64,000 nucleotides of DNA from an uncultured Alphaproteobacteria bacterium (GCA_943787225.1 CALSLP010000006.1:124001-188000); one strand, 5' to 3'. Shown: positions 53,872 through 64,000, counted from the first letter of the stretch. Numbers and translations: made by a program. The notes: generated by a model from the letters alone, not told the origin.

Positions 53872-54612
53872 TTATTTTGCGGCAGTTCGGGCCAGCGCCA
53901 GTTTACCTTTGAAGCCTGCCTCAACTTTCAGGAAAAACGCTGCCGCCCATTTCTTGACCTTTTCGACATAAGCGACCTTCTTTTGATCAACGTATATACG
54001 ATCCTTATGCCAATCATTCGTCGCCCAAGCAGATTGATTTGGCGGTGAAAACCCAGCCGCCTCTGGGTTGAAATATACTCTTACCGTCAGTGTGTCGTAC
54101 GTGCCGGCAACCCGAAAGCCCGTATAAACCGACGTTACCGGAAGTTTGATCCCCAGCTTTTTCGCTCTCTCTAGGGCAGTCGTCATCACAGACACACCGT
54201 TACCCGACCTTGTCATTCTCGAATGATTGACAAACCAGCAACGCTGGGCACTTCCTTCAATATTATCAGGAGCATCCACATGCAGCATGTTTGTACGTCC
54301 ACAAGCTTTCAAAATGACCCAACCATTCCCATTACTGACTTCGGTATTGGTATGCAATCCGACAGCCAGCACATCAGCCGTGCGGTCCTTGTTTCCAAGG
54401 ACTAGCGACAGAAAGGGAACCCCTGAACTATTTTGGGAAACCCGCGAAGCGAAAATTTCCCAATCTCCTGGCGGGAGTGGAATCTGCTTCTTTCCGACTA
54501 AAACCTGGCCATTATATGATGCGCCCACAGGATATTTCTTGAGAACCTCGCCGGTAGTTTGGCAGCCAGCAATCAAAATAGCTAAAGCGAATAAAGCGAC
54601 AATTCGAGTCAT
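53872..54612 (-). CDS. Hypothetical lipoprotein
   Basis: 246 residues from ATG 54612. The N-terminus VALFALAILIAGCQTTGEVL has a good lipobox (IAGC). The rest has GDWEIFASRVSQNSSGVP and RCWFVNHSRMTRSGNG, then a lysine-rich C-terminal helix. I do not recognise the family. It is not linked to the BisC gene by operon spacing alone (72 bases). It diverges from the Mo hydroxylase at 54725. Confidence 0.65.
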   Translation of the reverse strand: MTRIVALFALAILIAGCQTTGEVLKKYPVGASYNGQVLVGKKQIPLPPGDWEIFASRVSQNSSGVPFLSLVLGNKDRTADVLAVGLHTNTEVSNGNGWVILKACGRTNMLHVDAPDNIEGSAQRCWFVNHSRMTRSGNGVSVMTTALERAKKLGIKLPVTSVYTGFRVAGTYDTLTVRVYFNPEAAGFSPPNQSAWATNDWHKDRIYVDQKKVAYVEKVKKWAAAFFLKVEAGFKGKLALARTAAK

Positions 54613-54724
54613 GAGCTTCCTTAATCTAACGCAACCTGAGCGAGACAAAATAATATAAATCGAAACCTCAGCCGTCAACGCGCGACGAGTTGCACAGGCG
54701 CCAGCCAGCCAATAGTTTACTGGC

Positions 54725-57046
54725 ATGTCCAAAAATATTGGCCAACCTGTTATCCGCAATGAAGACCTCCGCCTGATCACTGGCGCGGGTGAATTCAGTG
54801 ACGACCGCAATATGTCGGGTCAAGCTTATGCCGCGATGCTTCGTTCGCCTCATGCCCATGCGCAGATCATCGAAATTGATCGTTCAGCAGCGCAGGCCAT
54901 GCCCGGGGTTCTCCTCATTCTCACCGGAAAAGACTGGCAGGACGCCGGTCTGTTACCGCTGCAAAACAACCCCATCCCGAGCTCTAAAACCGATCCGACA
55001 CTATTTGCACCGGGCGGTGGATTGCCGCATGTCCGGGACCAATTTCCTCTTCCGGCAAACCGTGTCCATATCGCTGGTGAAGCCGTCGCGATGGTGGTTG
55101 CCGAAACGGCTGCACAGGCACGCGATGCTGCCGGGGCCATTGAGGTTAATTACGCCCCCCTGGCCGCAAATGCGGATTCGGCGCGCGCAGAGGAAGCCAC
55201 CCTCCTATGGGATGATTTGGCAAATAATCTCTGTGTCGATAGTAATCTTGGCGATCCGGCTGCAACCGATCACGCTTTTGCGAAGGCGGATCATATTGTC
55301 GAGCTGGCGGTTCATGTTGGCCGCGTCACGGGCGTCCCTATGGAACCCCGCGCGGCGCTGGCGACCTATGACAAGGAGACCGATTGCTATGCGCTATACG
55401 CCGGTGGTGGCGGTGCCTTAAGGCACCGTTCCGAACTCGCTCTATTGGCAGGCGTTCCTGATGACCGTATGCGAGTCGTTTGTGGTGATGTCGGTGGTAA
55501 TTACGGCACGCGCAATCGGGTCTATCCAGAATTTCCGTTGGTCCTCCTCGCCGCCAAAATGCTGGAGCGACCGGTCAAGTGGACCGCCGACCGCAGCGAA
55601 TGCATGCTGAGTGATTTACAAGGACGCGATTTGAGCAGCGCGCTGTCATTAGCGCTCGATAAAGACGGCAAGTTCCTCGCGATGCGAGGGTGCAACATAA
55701 GCAACACCGGTGGCTATCCTATCGCTTACGCACCGCTGTCTAAGGGGGCCGGGATATCCACCGGGCCCTACGATATTCGTCCCGCCACGCTACGGCTAAA
55801 AGCCGTGCTCACCAACACACCGCCGACCAATCCTTATCGCAGCGCCGGGCGTCCCGAATGTGTCTTTGCCCTTGAACGGTTGATTGATACCGCCGCGCGC
55901 GAGCTTGGCATCGACCGGATCGCGTTACGGCGCAAAAACCTGATTCGCCCCGATCAGCTTCCTTATCAAAACCCACAAGGCATGCTTTATGACAGCGGTG
56001 AGTTCGAACGCACGCTGGATATCGCCATAGAAAAATCCGATTACGCCGGGTTCGAACAACGCCGCCACGAGACCGAGACACTCGGCCTGAAACGCGGCAT
56101 CGGCATCGTGCCCTATATCGAGACCTCCTCCGGCGCCGCAATGGAATGGTCCAGCGTCACCGTCTTACCCGAAGGCGTGAATATCGCCGTCGGCACGCAA
56201 TCGAGTGGTCAGGGCCATGAAACCAGTTTTGCCCAGGTCGCTGCCGACTGGCTCGGCATCTCCTTCGACAAAGTGCTCATTCAACAGGGCAATACTGATG
56301 TCGCAAAGGCGGGCAATGGATCACATGCCGGGCGCTCGATGCGGATGGCAGGCACCGCGATTGTACTGGCGTCCAATCAAGTGATTGAGAAAGGGAAGGC
56401 GCTCGCCGCCTTCGTCCTCGAAGCATCCATTGAAGATATCGAATTCGGCGACGGTGAATTCCGTATTCAAGGTACTGACCGCGTTATTGACTGGTTTTCC
56501 CTGGCGACTGAGACGGAGCGCGATGACCTACCAGAAGAGCTGCAAGGCGGGCTGAATGCTGAGCTCAAGAACATTATGCATGAAGCGGTGTTCCCGAATG
56601 GCTGTCATATCTGCGAAGTCATCGTTGACCCGGAAACGGGGGCCGTCACGCTTGAACGCTATACGGCGGTCGATGATGTTGGCCGGGTTATCAATCCACT
56701 GATCGTCGATGGACAAATTCATGGTGGCATCGTTCAGGGTGCCGGACAGGCTCTCATGGAGCGCTGCTTTTTTGATGAAGAAACCGCGCAACCCTATGCG
56801 GGATCGTTTATGGATTACGCGATGCCCCGGGCTGACGATATGCCGAACTTTTCAGTCACTTATCACGAGGTGATCAGCCCACAGAACCCACTTGGTGTAA
56901 AATCCGGTGGCGAAAGCGGCACAACGCCAGCGCCCGCCGTGATCATCAATGCGATTGTCGATGCGCTCTATGATCTCGGCGTCCGCGATATTGAAATGCC
57001 AGCGTCACCGCACCGGGTTTGGCAGGCGATTCAGGATGCAAAATAA
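54725..57046 (+). CDS. Xanthine dehydrogenase-family molybdopterin-binding large subunit
   Basis: 773 residues. It starts NIGQPVIRNEDLRLITGAGE, then IAGEAVAMVVAETAAQARDA, VGGNYGTRNRVYPEF, PYRSAGRPECVFALERL (the RxAGR motif with Ser for Gly), ESGTTPAPAVIINAIVDAL, and the catalytic Glu in KSGGESGTT near residue 731. No FAD or Fe-S subunit genes lie beside it. It is closely related to the broken copy at 57.9-60.3 kb, which has the same motif set. Confidence 0.9.
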   Translation: MSKNIGQPVIRNEDLRLITGAGEFSDDRNMSGQAYAAMLRSPHAHAQIIEIDRSAAQAMPGVLLILTGKDWQDAGLLPLQNNPIPSSKTDPTLFAPGGGLPHVRDQFPLPANRVHIAGEAVAMVVAETAAQARDAAGAIEVNYAPLAANADSARAEEATLLWDDLANNLCVDSNLGDPAATDHAFAKADHIVELAVHVGRVTGVPMEPRAALATYDKETDCYALYAGGGGALRHRSELALLAGVPDDRMRVVCGDVGGNYGTRNRVYPEFPLVLLAAKMLERPVKWTADRSECMLSDLQGRDLSSALSLALDKDGKFLAMRGCNISNTGGYPIAYAPLSKGAGISTGPYDIRPATLRLKAVLTNTPPTNPYRSAGRPECVFALERLIDTAARELGIDRIALRRKNLIRPDQLPYQNPQGMLYDSGEFERTLDIAIEKSDYAGFEQRRHETETLGLKRGIGIVPYIETSSGAAMEWSSVTVLPEGVNIAVGTQSSGQGHETSFAQVAADWLGISFDKVLIQQGNTDVAKAGNGSHAGRSMRMAGTAIVLASNQVIEKGKALAAFVLEASIEDIEFGDGEFRIQGTDRVIDWFSLATETERDDLPEELQGGLNAELKNIMHEAVFPNGCHICEVIVDPETGAVTLERYTAVDDVGRVINPLIVDGQIHGGIVQGAGQALMERCFFDEETAQPYAGSFMDYAMPRADDMPNFSVTYHEVISPQNPLGVKSGGESGTTPAPAVIINAIVDALYDLGVRDIEMPASPHRVWQAIQDAK

Positions 57047-57067
57047 GCCAGCCCCAGCTACACCATC

Positions 57068-57134
57068 ATTGCCGGGCTCGACCCGGCAATCCAGCGCATA
57101 CAAAATGACTGGATGCCCGGATCAAGTCCGGGCA
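57068..57134. repeat. Paired palindromes (REP-like element)
   Basis: Two hairpins lie close together: attgccggg-ctcga-cccggcaat (57068-57090) and tgcccgga-tcaag-tccgggca (57114-57134). Flanking atccag and ctggat form a further inverted match. Palindromes of this type ('..CCGGG-CTCGA-CCCGG..') are scattered in many alphaproteobacterial genomes. This one lies in the gap between the convergent Mo hydroxylase and crotonase genes. It may also act as an mRNA end stabiliser. Confidence 0.8.
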
Positions 57135-57153
57135 TGACAACAAAAGCAAAAAC

Positions 57154-57885
57154 CTAGTTCCCCATCATGCCTTTTGACGTATTCACTGCCGAGTGCATGT
57201 TGCGGGCGAAGTCAGATGCCTGTTCGACCGACATGGTGAGCGCGTTGGTCGCGTATTCCTTGACCGAGAGCACGGCAGGCATTGGCGCTTTGTCTATCGC
57301 TGCGCAGACCATTTCCAGCTGCGCATCAAGCATACCTTCAGGCACGACCCGGCTAACCAGCCCATAGGCCAGAGCCGTCTGGGCATCGATTTCCTCGGTC
57401 GAATAGGTCAGATACAGCGCACCCTTGCGGCCGACCCGATCCACCAGCGACGACATCGCCATTGTTGGCATTATGTTGTGGCCCATTTCAGGCAGCGCAA
57501 AACGCGCACTCTCTGATGCAATCGTAATATCGCAGACCGAGGCAATGGCGCAGCCAAAACCGAGCGACCGTCCCTGTGCAGCGGCAACCACTGGAATTTT
57601 AGAACGGCGGAAAGCGCCATAAAAATTGAACACCACCTCGCTGCGACGCCGGGCATCAACAGCGTCCGGCGCTTTGCCAGGTTCGCGGCCTTCCGGGTCA
57701 CGACCAAGACAGAAATCGGCCCCGGCACTGCGAAAGACAATGTACTTGGAATCACCATTCGCCGCGTCGATCATGTCAGCCATCTCAGCCGCCATCGGAT
57801 CACTGACCAACCCGCCACAATCGGCGCGGTTGAGCGTGATATGGGTCGCGTCGCCTTTTTTTTCGCAGAGTATTTTATCAGCCAT
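57154..57885 (-). CDS. Enoyl-CoA hydratase/isomerase family protein
   Basis: 243 residues with the crotonase oxyanion region GRSLGFGCAIASVCDITIA and the acid region RFALPEMGHNIMPTMAMS. The N-terminal FRSAGADFCLGRDPEGREPG loop is long and polar. The two catalytic Glu of hydratases cannot be placed with certainty; one candidate is in LPEMGH. It lies on the same strand as, and just downstream of, the broken Mo hydroxylase and UbiD genes, so it may act on the same pathway. Confidence 0.88.
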   Translation of the reverse strand: MADKILCEKKGDATHITLNRADCGGLVSDPMAAEMADMIDAANGDSKYIVFRSAGADFCLGRDPEGREPGKAPDAVDARRRSEVVFNFYGAFRRSKIPVVAAAQGRSLGFGCAIASVCDITIASESARFALPEMGHNIMPTMAMSSLVDRVGRKGALYLTYSTEEIDAQTALAYGLVSRVVPEGMLDAQLEMVCAAIDKAPMPAVLSVKEYATNALTMSVEQASDFARNMHSAVNTSKGMMGN

Positions 57886-57900
57886 TGATTTCTCCCTTAT

Positions 57901-60267
57901 TCAAAAATGTGTCTTACGCCGTTGCCCTTTGCCATCGCTCTCATGGATTAAACGCCATATTTTCTGCGGTGTTGCAGGCATTTCGACATGCGTAACACCA
58001 AACTCGGATAGGGCGTCGACAATCGCATTAATCAACGCCGGCGGGGCTGCCGTCGTGCCGCCTTCACCGCCGCCCTTTACGCCCAAAAATGTATTTTGTG
58101 CTGGGACTTCATTGTTCTCCAGCGCAAAGAACGGGACGTCATCGGCGCGCGGCATATGGTAATCCATAAATGACCCAGCCAGCAGTTGCCCACTCTCCGG
58201 GTCATAGGTACATTCTTCGCCCAATGCCTGCCCAACGCCCTGGACAATGCCGCCATGGCACTGACCATCAACCAGCATCGGGTTGATAATACGGCCAACA
58301 TCATCGACACCTGAATAACGCAGGATCGTCACAACACCTGTGTCTCTGTCGATTTCGACCTCAACGGCATGACAACCATTTGGATAGGCCGGCAACGAAT
58401 CCATAATTTCAATTTCTGACCGCAAGGGCCCCGATAGATCATCCGGCAAATCGCCACTGACCGCAGCAGCGGCGGCATCAAACAAATGCAACGCACGGTC
58501 TGTACCTTCAATCTGGAAGCGGCCATTGGTAAAGCTGATATCGCTGACCGATGCCTCAAGTGCAAAAGCCGCGATCTCTTTACCCTTGGCAATAATTTCA
58601 TTCGACGTCTGACGATATAAATGACCCGCCAACCGCATTGACCGCGATGAATGTGAGCCAGAGCCTGCTGAGACAAAATCAGTATTGCCCTGTCCGCAGA
58701 TACCACGCTGTCGAACGGCACGCCGAGCCATTCGGAGACGACCTGCGCATAGGTCGTCTCATGTCCCTGTCCCGATGATTGTGTGCCGAGCACGAGATCA
58801 ACGCGCCCACCCGGCAGAACTTCCATTTCCGCTCGCTCATGCGGATATCCCGTCGCGGTTTCAATATAATTGGCCAATCCGATACCGACGAGGCGGCCTT
58901 CCTTTTTCGCCGCTCGCTGCCGGGCCCGCAAATCCATCCCAGTCGACCAGTGCCATGGCACGCTCCATGCTGTCCGTCGAACTTGCCGCTGTCATAGGTG
59001 ACATCAAACGCGTTGGTATAGGGCAGCGCCACTTCAGGGATCATATTACGGCGGCGTAGCGATATTCGATCAATCCCGGTTTCCTGTGCCGCCATATCAA
59101 CCAGCCGCTCAATCAGAAACATCGATTCCGGCCGCCCGGCGCCGCGATAGCTAGCGGTCGCGGTCGTGTTCGTCAGCACACCCTGCGACACCGCATAGCC
59201 CACCGGGATATCATAGACCCCGTTATAAACCGTCGGACCACGCGCCAGTGGCACATAGGAAACCGTGTGCGTTCCGAGGTTGGCAATGTTCTCGGTGCGC
59301 AGCGCCAGGAACTTGCCATTATCGTCGACCGCCAGGGCGGCGCGTGTCAACAAATCGCGCCCGGCATAATCACTCAGGAAGGCTTCCGACCGGTCACAAA
59401 CCCATTTGACCGGCTTGCCGGATGCGCTTCGCCGCCCACAATACGAGCGCAAATTCAGGGTAGGTATGATTGCGGGTGCCATAACCGCCACCAACATCAC
59501 GCGACACCACCCGCATATTCGCCTGATCAACGCCAAAGGTCGCCGACAGCTCATTGCGAAACCGAATGACGCCCTGCCCGCCGGCTTCGAGGGAAAAGCT
59601 GTCACGATCCGCATCATATTCACCGAGAGCCGCGCGCGGCTCCATCGGCACGCCGGTTACCCGCTGATTAAAGGTCTCAAGCCGAACGATATGCGGCGCC
59701 GTCGCAAAGATAAGATCGCAGGCGTCTTCACTGCCCTTAATGTCATCGACACTTAGATTGTTTGGCACTTCATCCCAAAGCTGCGGCGCGCCTTCTTGCA
59801 TCGCCGACACACCGTCGATGACGCTATCCAGAATCTTGCAATCGATCTCGATAGTCTCGGCAGCGTCCCGTGCCTGCGCTTCGGTTTCTGCCACCACCAC
59901 GGCCACAATTTCGCCGGCCCGGCGAATACGGTCCACAGCAACCGGATAAAGCGGCGTGTAAAATATGTCGGAGCCATCACGGTTGCTGAGCTCGACGTCT
60001 TTGGGGTTTCCCCAGGCGGGCATCGGTTTGAGCCGATCACTGCGCCAGTCTGCACCGGTGAGCACCGCCAACACGCCTGGCATGGCACTGGCCTCGCCCG
60101 TATTGATCCCAAACAATTCAGCATGGGCGTGTGGCGAGCGCACCATCACGGCATAGACCTGATCAGGGTGGCTAATATCATCGCTATACTGCCCTTTGCC
60201 GGTCAGCAGGCGCCGATCTTCAACCCGCGGAATAGCCGCGCCAATACCGGTAGCAGAGTCCAGCCAC
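57901..60267 (-). pseudogene. Xanthine dehydrogenase-family molybdopterin large subunit with at least four frameshifts
   Basis: The protein is spread over several reading frames: AIPRVEDRRLLTGKGQY (start region), YGTRNHTYPEF, then a shift near 59420 (an extra C in atccggc) to GKPVKWVCDRSEAF, SYRGAGRPESMFLIERL, another near 58975 to SMERAMALVDWDGF, another near 58929 to RARQRAAKKEGRLVG, and one near 58694 to QGNTDFVSAGSGSH and KGGGEGGTTAAPPA. The corrected length is about 780 residues, normal for the family. A further shift near the start is likely. Most of the shifts would be corrected by removing one base. The start is uncertain; GTG at 60267, two bases after the UbiD stop, is the candidate. 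Confidence 0.8.
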
Positions 60268-60269
60268 GC

Positions 60270-61922
60270 TTACTTGCCCTCGAACGGATTGCCGGGCACT
60301 TCACGGATCGACGTATTGGGAAGACATCGTTGCGGCGTAGCTGGGCACTGCGGCGGCCATTCTCCATATATTGTCCTGCCGCAGCCCGCTTAGCCATCTC
60401 GTCCCATTCATCAGACCAGTCACCCAGCGAATAGCCATGCCATGGGGATTCCGGCTGTTAAGGGCGGCAGATCCAGCGATTCCCACAGCTTGGCGGCGTG
60501 CTCCATATACTCTTTCTTGGGCAGAGCCAGCGGCGGCATATCCGATTTCAGCGTTGCATCGATCAGCAACGTCGAATCCTCACCATTGGCAGATCGCTTG
60601 TCGCGGGGACCATACGGAACCCGGTGTTTCAATATCTGGGCATCTAGCGCCGGGTTGGCGCGATAGGCCAACGCCCAGAACACCGCATCGCCGTTGCTGG
60701 GGTCGATATCTTCATTGACCGCCACAACATATTTACCAATCGCTGCCGCCAGGGATGACGCGCCATAAAGCGCCCGCCACACTTCGGTCGTTGGGACCCC
60801 GCGTTCGAACTGGATGAACAGGATACGGCGCAAATTGGTCAGATTTTCGTGCAGATAAACCTTTTTAACGCCTTTGATCCCAAGACCATCCTGCAGATGT
60901 GACATGTATAGCGGCTCATAGGCGACCCGCTTAATGACGCTGGATTCAGAGGGCGTCAGCTGCGAGATGATCGAGGTAAAGACCGCATCCTTTCGCATGG
61001 TGATTGCTGTAACATCCATCGCCGTGTTGAAATCTTCCAACGCGACATGACCATGGCTCTCAGCAAACGGCGCCTCGGGTTCGAGATACTCGGTATCGAT
61101 AAACCCTTCAAAGACGATCTCGGATTCTGCCGGCACCATGATATCGATGGTCTTGCACTTCACCTGCCGAATTGGCTCGCCAACAACACCACCAGCGACC
61201 GCCATTTCCTCGACACCAACCGGCAGCTTTTGCGGCCCCATATAAGCAACTGAAGGCGGACAACCGACTACGATGGCGCAGGGCATTTTCTCGCCACGCT
61301 TCTTATACATATCCCAATGCATATGGCCTTCCGCCCCGCCCGGCCGAGATACCATCCGTACAGCCATACGATCTGACGCTTTTAGACCAGCCCGGTAGGT
61401 ACCCATATTCTGGGTCCCCGTCTCGGGGTTACGGGTCGTGACATTGGTCGCAGTTAAATAAGGCGCACAATCATAGCCCGGTGTGGAGATCGGCACTGGC
61501 AAACCATCGAGGCCCTTGCCGTCGCCTTTTAAATCATCACCGGTGAGTACAATCTCGTGACAGGCCGCATCATCGACCGTCACCGGGTCGATGGGATTAG
61601 CCATCGCGTCGTTCCACTTGTCGCCAATTTCTGAAACGGGCACTCCCATGCCAATCGAATACATCTCGGCATTCGTCGACAACGCGCCGACCACGACGGG
61701 CATGTCGTATGACCGACCCAAACTATCCGTCACATTGGTGAATTTGAACGCCTTGCGCTCTTCCTCGGGAATGCCACCGCGAAACTGCCAGCGCACCAAT
61801 GGATGCAGCTGCGTGTCCTTATTGACCGGCGCATCAATTGTCGTGAGCAACCCAGCCTCATCGAGCTTTTGCAAATGCTCGTGAAAGTCCGGGTAACCGC
61901 CTTTTTTTGTCGAGCTGGCCAT
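60270..61922 (-). pseudogene. UbiD family decarboxylase, frameshifted near the 3' end
   Basis: The first 495 residues are intact: TTIDAPVNKDTQLHPLVRWQ, RAGLKASDRMAVRMVS, PPSVAYMGPQKLPVGVEE and ESEIVFEGFIDTEYLEPEAP (holding the Glu residues of the active site). An extra base near 60443 then cuts the frame at LTAGIPMAWLFAG. In the next frame it continues WHGYSLGDWSDEWDEMAKRA, and a second shift near 60316 gives SIREVPGNPFEGK. That is the normal UbiD C-terminus. Loss of about 50 residues would probably inactivate it. It is the first gene of the leftward UbiD - Mo hydroxylase - crotonase cluster. Confidence 0.82.
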
Positions 61923-62072
61923 CTGTACCTCGTTTGATCAGTTAGCCAAAAATTACCCCGTCGCCGCCCCGCGGTACAGGGTTAGGCAATGCTTTTTTGT
62001 GGGATAGTTGCAACTCGCCGTCGAAAAGCCGAAAATTGATCTCATGACAAATCTCCGCAAGCATAATCAATC

Positions 62073-62740
62073 ATGATCGACAAACGCGTTTACGATTTTG
62101 ATGCTGCCCTCGAAGGCATGGCTGATGGCGCGACAATCATGTCCGCCGGGTTTGGCGCGGCGGGTGCCCCACAGGAATTACTGGAAGCGGTGCTCGACCG
62201 CGGTTACCGCGATCTGGTGATCATTTCCAACAATGCCGGTGAGGGTGAGCGCGGGCTGATCCTGTTACTCAAGGAAAAACGGATCGCCAAGGTCATTTGC
62301 TCCTTTCCGACCTCCTCCAATTCCGAGGTCACCAAAGAGCTCTATGCCGCGGGATTGCTGGAGCTTGAGATCGTACCGCAGGGGACGCTGAGTGAGCGCA
62401 TGCGGGCTGGTGGCGCCGGGATCGGCGGTTTCTACACCCCGACCTCGGTCAACACGCCGCTCGCAGAGGGCAAGGAAGTTCGGACATCGATGGCAAAGAT
62501 TACGTCCTCGAATTCCCACTCACCGCTGATTTCGCATTTATCAAAGCACGCGAAGCCGACCGCTGGGGCAATTTGACGTATAACCTATCCGCCCGCGGAT
62601 TTGGCCCGACCATGGCGATGGCCGCGAAGACCACCATTGTACAGGTCGACCGGTTTGTTGAGCTTGGCGAGATCGACCCCGAACAGGTCATTACCCCGGG
62701 TATCTATGTCGACCGGGTGATGGAAGTAGAGGCGAGCTGA
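62073..62740 (+). pseudogene. CoA-transferase subunit A (3-oxoacid/3-oxoadipate type), frameshifted
   Basis: The first 137 residues are normal: ATIMSAGFGAAGAPQELLEA, then MRAGGAGIGGFYTPTSVNT. One base is missing near 62484 (cggacatcgatgg). The next frame continues IDGKDYVLEFPLTADFAFIK, GNLTYNLSARGFGPTMAMAA and ends VDRVMEVEAS. The composite is 223 residues, usual for PcaI or ScoA. The enzyme moves CoA between succinate and an acyl or ketoacid. Subunit B follows after two bases. Confidence 0.84.
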
Positions 62741-62742
62741 TC

Positions 62743-63415
62743 ATGGCAAAACTGACCCGCAAACAAATCGCCTGGCGCGTCGCGCAAGACATTCCCGAAG
62801 GGGCCTATGTAAATCTCGGTATCGGCGCACCGGAAATGGTCGCCAACTACCTGCCGGAAGACCGCGAGGTTATTATCCACAGCGAGAACGGTTTGCTGGG
62901 GATGGGACCGACACCGCCACCCGGTGAAGAAAACCCGGACCTTATCAATGCCGGCAAGAAACCGGTCACGCTGCTCGATGGCGGCAGCATCTCCCATCAC
63001 ACAGACTCTTTCGCCATGATCCGTGGCGGCCATATCGATATTTGCGTGCTTGGGCGCATTTCAGGTTGCGCAGAACGGAGACCTCGCCAATTGGGCGACT
63101 CTGGACAACTCTCGTCCGCCTGGCGTTGGCGGCGCTATGGATCTCGCCGTTGGCGCCAAGAATGTATTTGTGATTACCGATCACTGCACAAGGGACGGTC
63201 AACCGAAGCTCCTAGAACAATGCAGCTACCCGCTCACCGGAAGCAGCGTTGTTACCCGCGTCTATTCGGACCACGCCTTGATCGATGTGCGGGATAACAG
63301 TTTCATCGTTCGCGAAATTGCCAAGGACATATCGGAGGAAGAGCTGCGGGAGATAACCGGCGCTGCGCTGATCTTCTCCAATGATTGCGTGGCCCTCGAA
63401 ACACCAGACCTCTGA
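62743..63415 (+). pseudogene. CoA-transferase subunit B, frameshifted
   Basis: It starts KQIAWRVAQDIPEGAYVNLG and has the catalytic glutamate motif SENGLLGMGP and ISHHTDSFAMIRGGHIDICV. Near 63051 an extra G (cttgggcgc) ends the frame. The next frame continues AFQVAQNGDLANWATLDNSR, PPGVGGAMDLAVGAKNVFVI, and ends in SNDCVALETPDL. The composite is 224 residues, as in PcaJ/ScoB. Both subunits are broken by one base each, within 570 bases. They lie next to UbiD, Mo hydroxylase and crotonase genes, suggesting an aromatic-acid or ring-cleavage pathway. Confidence 0.84.
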
Positions 63416-63424
63416 GGCGCTGAG

Positions 63425-64000
63425 ATGAATGCCTATGAACTTCTCGGCATAGACCGTCTTGCCGATTTAGATGCCATCAAGCAGGCCTATCGCAGCTTGG
63501 CGAAGGCACTCCACCCCGACGTCAATACTGGCGACGAAGAGGCAGCAGACCGTTTCAAGCATATTACCGCCGCCTATAATTTGCTCGCCGACAAAAAGAA
63601 GCGCGCAGAATATGACCGCAATGCTGGTCGCAAGGGCGGTCCACCCGGGCACGGCGCGCCTTGGGAAAAAGGCGGTGTCTGGTATGATTTCGAAATCGAT
63701 GAGACCTCCGGCGAGCGGATCAATGATCTATATGGCGATGTTGCGGGCACGCGGCTCGGCCGGGTGAAGGGTGCCGCTGCAACCTCCATGAAGGTCAAAG
63801 GTCAAGACGTCGCCGCAAAACTGAAAATCACGAAAACAGAAGCCAGCGAAGGCATCTGTAAGCTCCTCACCACCATGACCGGGCTCACCGTTGCAGTCGA
63901 TGTCCCCGCCGGTCATATCAACGGCAAGGTTATCACAATCCCCGGCTTCGGGATCGAAGGGTTTGGTGGTGCCGAACCGGGAGACCTCAACGTTATTGTT
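63425..64000 (+). CDS. J-domain (DnaJ/CbpA-like) protein, 3' end outside window
   Basis: An open frame of 192 codons runs to the window end. Residues 1-65 form a J domain with NAYELLGIDRLADLDAIKQA, the HPD motif at residues 30-32, and FKHITAAYNLLADKKKRAEY. A glycine/charged linker follows, then the beginning of a C-terminal domain. It has no zinc-finger cysteines so far, so it is a CbpA-like or J-only co-chaperone. It starts 9 bases after the CoA-transferase stop. Confidence 0.85.
   Translation, partial: MNAYELLGIDRLADLDAIKQAYRSLAKALHPDVNTGDEEAADRFKHITAAYNLLADKKKRAEYDRNAGRKGGPPGHGAPWEKGGVWYDFEIDETSGERINDLYGDVAGTRLGRVKGAAATSMKVKGQDVAAKLKITKTEASEGICKLLTTMTGLTVAVDVPAGHINGKVITIPGFGIEGFGGAEPGDLNVIV

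Noticed and set aside
57068-57134. Intrinsic terminator after the Mo hydroxylase
   Set aside because: The palindromes have no T-run; a REP-like element explains the paired structure better.
1-64000. Prophage, plasmid or IS element
   Set aside because: No integrase, transposase, replication or structural phage gene, and no terminal inverted repeats were found.

Overview
The window looks like part of an alphaproteobacterial chromosome, most likely a Rhodospirillales-type environmental (marine or soil) bacterium. This is inferred from the many tripartite tricarboxylate, TAXI and NMT1-type binding proteins, a Cache-type chemosensory pair, the CbtAB and NicO cobalt/nickel importers, paired palindromes of a kind frequent in Alphaproteobacteria, and the absence of phage, plasmid or IS genes. 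No tRNA, rRNA or CRISPR array was seen.

Layout. 0-6 kb: the end of a UbiD-type decarboxylase, a frameshifted eutA, a NicO Ni/Co importer, two convergent cupins, then a RidA / ornithine-cyclodeaminase-like / periplasmic-binding-fold operon. 6-8.7 kb: a chemoreceptor preceded by a periplasmic Cache-like gene broken by an amber codon. 9-13.3 kb: housekeeping genes (prfC, typA, MAPEG, DksA-like). 13.7-21.5 kb: the most unusual locus, one operon encoding a two-TM sensor, a sensor-HAMP-MFS fusion, two orphan binding proteins, a TPR-secretin lipoprotein and a secreted pentapeptide-repeat protein. 21.9-25 kb: a complete TctCBA transporter. 25-51 kb: a catabolic region with tandem alpha/beta hydrolases, an aldo/keto reductase, an isochorismatase-type amidase, a polysaccharide-deacetylase-fold hydrolase, a three-gene cobalt-type nitrile hydratase / thiocyanate hydrolase operon with a Mo hydroxylase, CbtAB, an aldehyde dehydrogenase, a class II aldolase, a GST, several orphan binding proteins, an MBL hydrolase and a trypsin-like protease. 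51-64 kb: a BisC-like Mo enzyme, two further Mo hydroxylase large subunits, a crotonase, a second UbiD decarboxylase, a two-subunit CoA transferase and the start of a J-domain protein.

Themes. Cobalt recurs: NicO beside the B12-enzyme reactivase EutA, a CTLCSC cobalt-type hydratase with a His-Asp tail, and CbtAB. Molybdenum recurs: three Mo hydroxylase large subunits with no FAD or Fe-S partners in view, BisC, and a ModA-like protein. About ten solute-binding-fold proteins share a single recognisable binding-protein-dependent permease set (TctAB). The catabolic genes suggest use of nitrile, amide or aromatic/heterocyclic N-compounds, but no substrate can be fixed from sequence.

Quality note. 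At least seven genes carry single-base frameshifts or a nonsense codon (eutA, the Cache gene, the pentapeptide gene, one tctC-like gene, one Mo hydroxylase, UbiD, and both CoA-transferase subunits). In every case the downstream frame is still well conserved, so the lesions are either very recent or sequence errors. They are densest between 57.9 and 63.4 kb.
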